64,000 nucleotides of DNA from Macrobrachium rosenbergii (taxonomy: Eukaryota > Arthropoda > Malacostraca > Decapoda > Palaemonidae): NCBI RefSeq assembly GCF_040412425.1, contig NC_089743.1:86945971-87009970 (forward strand), given 5' to 3'. Under the pieces are notes generated by a model that saw nothing but the letters and a program-made list of their open reading frames with translations, ran no database searches and was not told the DNA's origin. The position numbers and the translations under genes are program-made. Positions within the stretch are counted from its first letter, which is position 1. Every line of letters begins with the position of its first letter. Shown here piece by piece: positions 58,106 to 64,000 of the stretch.

Positions 58106-58335
58106 TTCTGACACACATCGGGATTGAACCCTGGTCTTTCAATGAGAGGCCAGGGCATTTTTAACTGACCTACACAGATCACAAGAGAAGTTGGAACCTA
58201 AGTATTCCCGCGCCTGAGGTTTTTCCCGGGCAGGCTGCCCTCCAACTTCTTTTATGACCTGTGTAGGTCAATTGTTAACACCCTGGCCTCTCATTTGAAA
58301 GACCAGGTTCGGTCCCATTGTAAGTCAGAAATTTT
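58103..58335. repeat. Inverted pair of tRNA-like sequences
   Basis: The right arm (about 58250-58330) reads GACCTGTGTAGGTCAATTGT, CCTGGCCTCTCATTTGAAAG and CCAGGTTCGGTCCCA. This resembles a tRNA with A box (TAGGTCAATTGTTAACACC) and B box (GGTTCGGTCC). The left arm (58103-58190) is its reverse complement with several differences (GGGATTGAACCCTGGTCTTT). The loop contains CCCGCGCCTGAGG and CCCGGGCAGGCTG. Neither arm folds as a clean tRNA by eye, so this is a tRNA-derived SINE pair or foldback, not a tRNA gene. Confidence 0.7.
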
Positions 58336-58371
58336 TTCTGGTGAAACACATGCTCATGTGTTCATTAGTTC

Positions 58372-58467
<96 letters not shown>
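58372..58467. repeat. (CA)n(TA)n compound microsatellite
   Basis: About 11 CA units pass into about 37 TA units at 58394. It lies on the other side of the tRNA-like inverted pair from the (TA)n at 58031-58102. Confidence 0.97.
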
Positions 58468-58469
<2 letters not shown>

Positions 58470-59027
58470 TTTATTTCAAATCTTGGGAATTCTGCACGTG
58501 CGTAAATCAAGTGATTAACATATCTTGCGAAAACAATTAGGATAATTCTCCTCACATCCATACAACCCTACAATTCCATCTTTTCTTGACTGCTTGATTG
58601 ATTGATTGAAGTACTACATAAAATTGCATGACTACACCAAAATGAAAAACCTAAAGCTTAAAGAACGCTATTAACTATGACAAATCATATTTATGTATTG
58701 TGAATACGACATGCTATTCTGTCACGAATATTCCCAACCAGTTCTCCACTCAAAGTGATTGAAAACACCTTGAAGGGTTACTAAAGGCTGGGGGAGAGGG
58801 TGGACACCTTCATTTTGGGTTGATATTCTTGAGAGCAGAGTTAATCTCTCAGAAGAGGTTGAAAAGAACCAAAAGGATCTTTCCTCTCGTTGTTGAAGGA
58901 CTCTCACTCCGCCTCTCGAACAATGGCTCGCCACAAAAGACATGGTCGTAAGTGGCCGCCATAAACGTATTATGTCTATTCAGAGCCTAGAACGAGTCCT
59001 CTTTGCCCTGGAGAAACTGAAATTGAC

Positions 59028-59032
<5 letters not shown>

Positions 59033-59081
<49 letters not shown>
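59033..59081. repeat. (GA)n microsatellite
   Basis: About 24 GA units, uninterrupted. Confidence 0.97.
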
Positions 59082-59083
<2 letters not shown>

Positions 59084-59527
59084 CTAAGACACTTCTTAAA
59101 GCAAAACAAAATATATAACTTTTCCGTTCCATTTAGGTTTTCCCTATTCTCATTTTCTTACTAATTTACCACGTGGAAATCATGGCGGTGAATTTTCCAG
59201 AGGTGACTGATTCCTTTGGACACTTTCTTTCATTCAAACAGACCTTATAGTACACCAGTGATGTGCAGCACAGCCACATTCTCACCACTGTCTTGTGCCA
59301 TCTGAGTAATTATAAACTCATTACTCCTGCTTCCCTTCCATTCTTCTGCCTTTTCTAAATCCGCTGCATTTACGTCTACAAGTATTCTAAAATTTACACT
59401 TACGCCTGCACCACAAGATTAATAAGTCTCATGCCATCACTGCAAGCAAGTCTGAGCGTTCTGACAGCCTACCCAAACTGAAAGCAGTCATATTTGTTTC
59501 TGTAACCAAGCACCAATATATAGTCAA

Positions 59528-62333
<2,806 letters not shown>

Positions 62334-63390
62334 AAGACATTGAACAATTCAAGTTAAGAATAATTTCTCTGTAGAGATAACAATGCGAATATATCTATAT
62401 AAAAATAATTAAAAATACTAAATCAAAAATATTGTTGTTTTAAATCCAGGTTTGGTTAAACAATCATATTGCAGAACTGGCAGCCAAATGGAAATGAATA
62501 ATGAGTAACTGAATCATTAAGGATTATATAGTCATGTGGTCAAAGGTCATGGACACCGAAGAAAGAAGACAAGAGTTTGGACAGAAGGCTGAAGATGAAT
62601 ATGGAATATAGGGGACGGCATAAGTTGAAAGATGGAGGTATTCAGTTAGGTATATGCAAATTTAAAATGATTCAAGGCTATGGGGCAACAAAGACCATGC
62701 GTCGCCTGAATAAAAGCGCGAAAGATAATGGAACAAAGCTGAAAAACTTCAAATCCAGGACCTCAACCTCCACCCACAAGCTCAAACTGGGGAAGGAGAG
62801 GCTACAGATACTCTAATTCCCCAGTCTAAGAGCCCTTGACCATGTCAGGACGCCCCTTCATGGGGAATAATGAGTACCTAATCATCTACTCTAACGCATT
62901 CACTTTGTCCAGCAGCATGAAAATACAAAATATCACTTTATCAGTCCTTTTCACAGAATAACATGCCAAATTTTTGGTAATTTCAGTGTTTGGAACAGTC
63001 ATTTTCCAAAATGGACGTCCTCCTGAAAATGTCCCTTATTACAAATGTCTACCCAAAATAATTTTGATATTTCCTTGTTCACAGATTGCAAAAACACTTG
63101 ACTATATTTTCCTTCAAAATAAATAGCTTGCTTATGTGTTTGCAATTTTCCATAATCAGCATTTGACAGAATCTTATACCAAATGATAAAATAAATTGGA
63201 AAGAACCTCAAAAAAGTAACAGCATCTGACCTCCATCATAATCAAACGTCCTAAAATAAATAAATGCGGGTAAATCGCGTTCTTTGAAGGACGGCACTCA
63301 CTGCTTCAGGGTACCCCAGTATTTTCGATGGCGAGTCAACAATCTACAGGTCGTAGTTGGGAAGAATGGCTCACCAAAATGTTTAATCCA
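62334..63390. other. Gene-free stretch
   Basis: Short open frames only (62577-62816 plus, 62999-63211 minus), without domains. No repeats or RNA genes are seen. Confidence 0.5.
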
Positions 63391-63391
63391 G

Positions 63392-63460
63392 TTCAGCTCT
63401 GATCTCCGAAGTCCCACGGGGTTAGGTTCTAAACACGAGAACTAGGGAACCAAAATGATC
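63392..63460 (+). other. Short 5S rRNA-like segment (fragment, doubtful)
   Basis: CAGCTCTGATCTCCGAAGT followed by GGGGTTAGGTTCT and AGAACTAGGGAACC resembles the middle of animal 5S rRNA (TCTGATCTCCGAAGT, then GGTTAGTACTTGG and GGGAATACC). The 5' third and the 3' end do not match convincingly. It may be a relic of a 5S-derived SINE or chance. Confidence 0.3.
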
Positions 63461-64000
63461 CGTTGGCACTTAGAAGTTTCCACAAGAGACAGCCACTGAA
63501 TAAATGCCCAGTGTACAGTATGCGCTGTGCAGCTCCAACCGCGGGCGTTTTACAGGATGCACGACAGTATTTCCGTCGCATTGTGCAAACGGCAAGTAAA
63601 GTCACTAAGTACAAACACTTGCATATTTTTATGTGTGTGTGTGTGTGCGTGTGTGCGCACGCATAAAGTATTCATGTCTCTGCCAGCATTGACGTGAAAC
63701 AACGATACAAGGATAACAATCTGTTTTACGTATATTTGCCGATCTTTACGGCAAATACTTCAACATTGGGCTTTCTATTCAAAACGAATAATTATAATAA
63801 ACTGACTGGCAATTATCGAATCAGATACATGAACCTTGGTTAGAAGAGCACTAAGAAGACATAGCGAGACCTTAGAAATAAAAGGGGATAACCTTCTGAA
63901 CAAGCAAGAAAGAAACACATGAAGAACTAGAGTTTTACAGCGAATGGTTAATTGAAACCTTGGAATTGTAACTTCCGTGAGAATTCGCAGCAACTTAGCA
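63461..64000. other. Gene-free right end
   Basis: A short (GT)n run with GC interruption lies at about 63632-63660. Nothing else is recognised. Confidence 0.5.

Overview
The window looks like nuclear DNA of a decapod crustacean (shrimp, prawn, crayfish or crab type). It is AT-rich and carries many long (TA)n, (GA)n/(CT)n and (GT)n microsatellites. It also has decayed DIRS-type tyrosine-recombinase retrotransposons, Penelope-like elements (PLEs), a Bel/Pao remnant, two SINE families and TAGGCCTA-rich patches. The species cannot be fixed from sequence alone. No bacterial operons, CRISPR arrays or intact RNA genes were seen.

Layout: 1-2.4 kb is the 3' half of a DIRS element (RT, RNase H, recombinase), followed by gene-free DNA with degenerate ~72 bp repeats and a TA-flanked inverted-repeat transposon (5033-6094). 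7.4-12.0 kb is bounded by DIRS-type inverted repeats and holds a SINE. 13.1-15.8, 18.3-21.5 and 22.9-30.5 kb are three more DIRS loci on the minus strand, each with the same inverted-repeat module at its 3' side. Between them lie a Bel/Pao integrase tail (about 17 kb) and an LTR-like block (21.6-22.9 kb). 30.8-40 kb is gene-poor, with tRNA-derived SINEs, a fourfold 150 bp module, a 786 bp palindrome, a minisatellite and another gag/RT fragment. 40.2-43.1 kb is a head-to-head PLE ending in (TA)n.

The only convincing host gene is on the minus strand at 43.8-48.1 kb. It is a three-exon HEPN-NACHT protein that I predict at 1000 residues by joining phase-compatible exons. It has an RX4H HEPN motif, Walker A and Walker B/DGFDE motifs, and a new C-terminal region supplied by two small exons. 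The family suggests innate-immune STAND/NLR-like function, but the role is not proven.

49-58 kb returns to repeats: a SINE, Ser/Lys-rich decayed ORFs, and three more PLE loci with hammerhead-like 3' motifs abutting (TA)n. 58.1-58.3 kb is an inverted pair of tRNA-like sequences. 59.6-62.3 kb is a broken copy of an uncharacterised metazoan gene family ending in a CXC-type cysteine cluster. The right end has a short 5S-rRNA-like match and otherwise nothing recognised.
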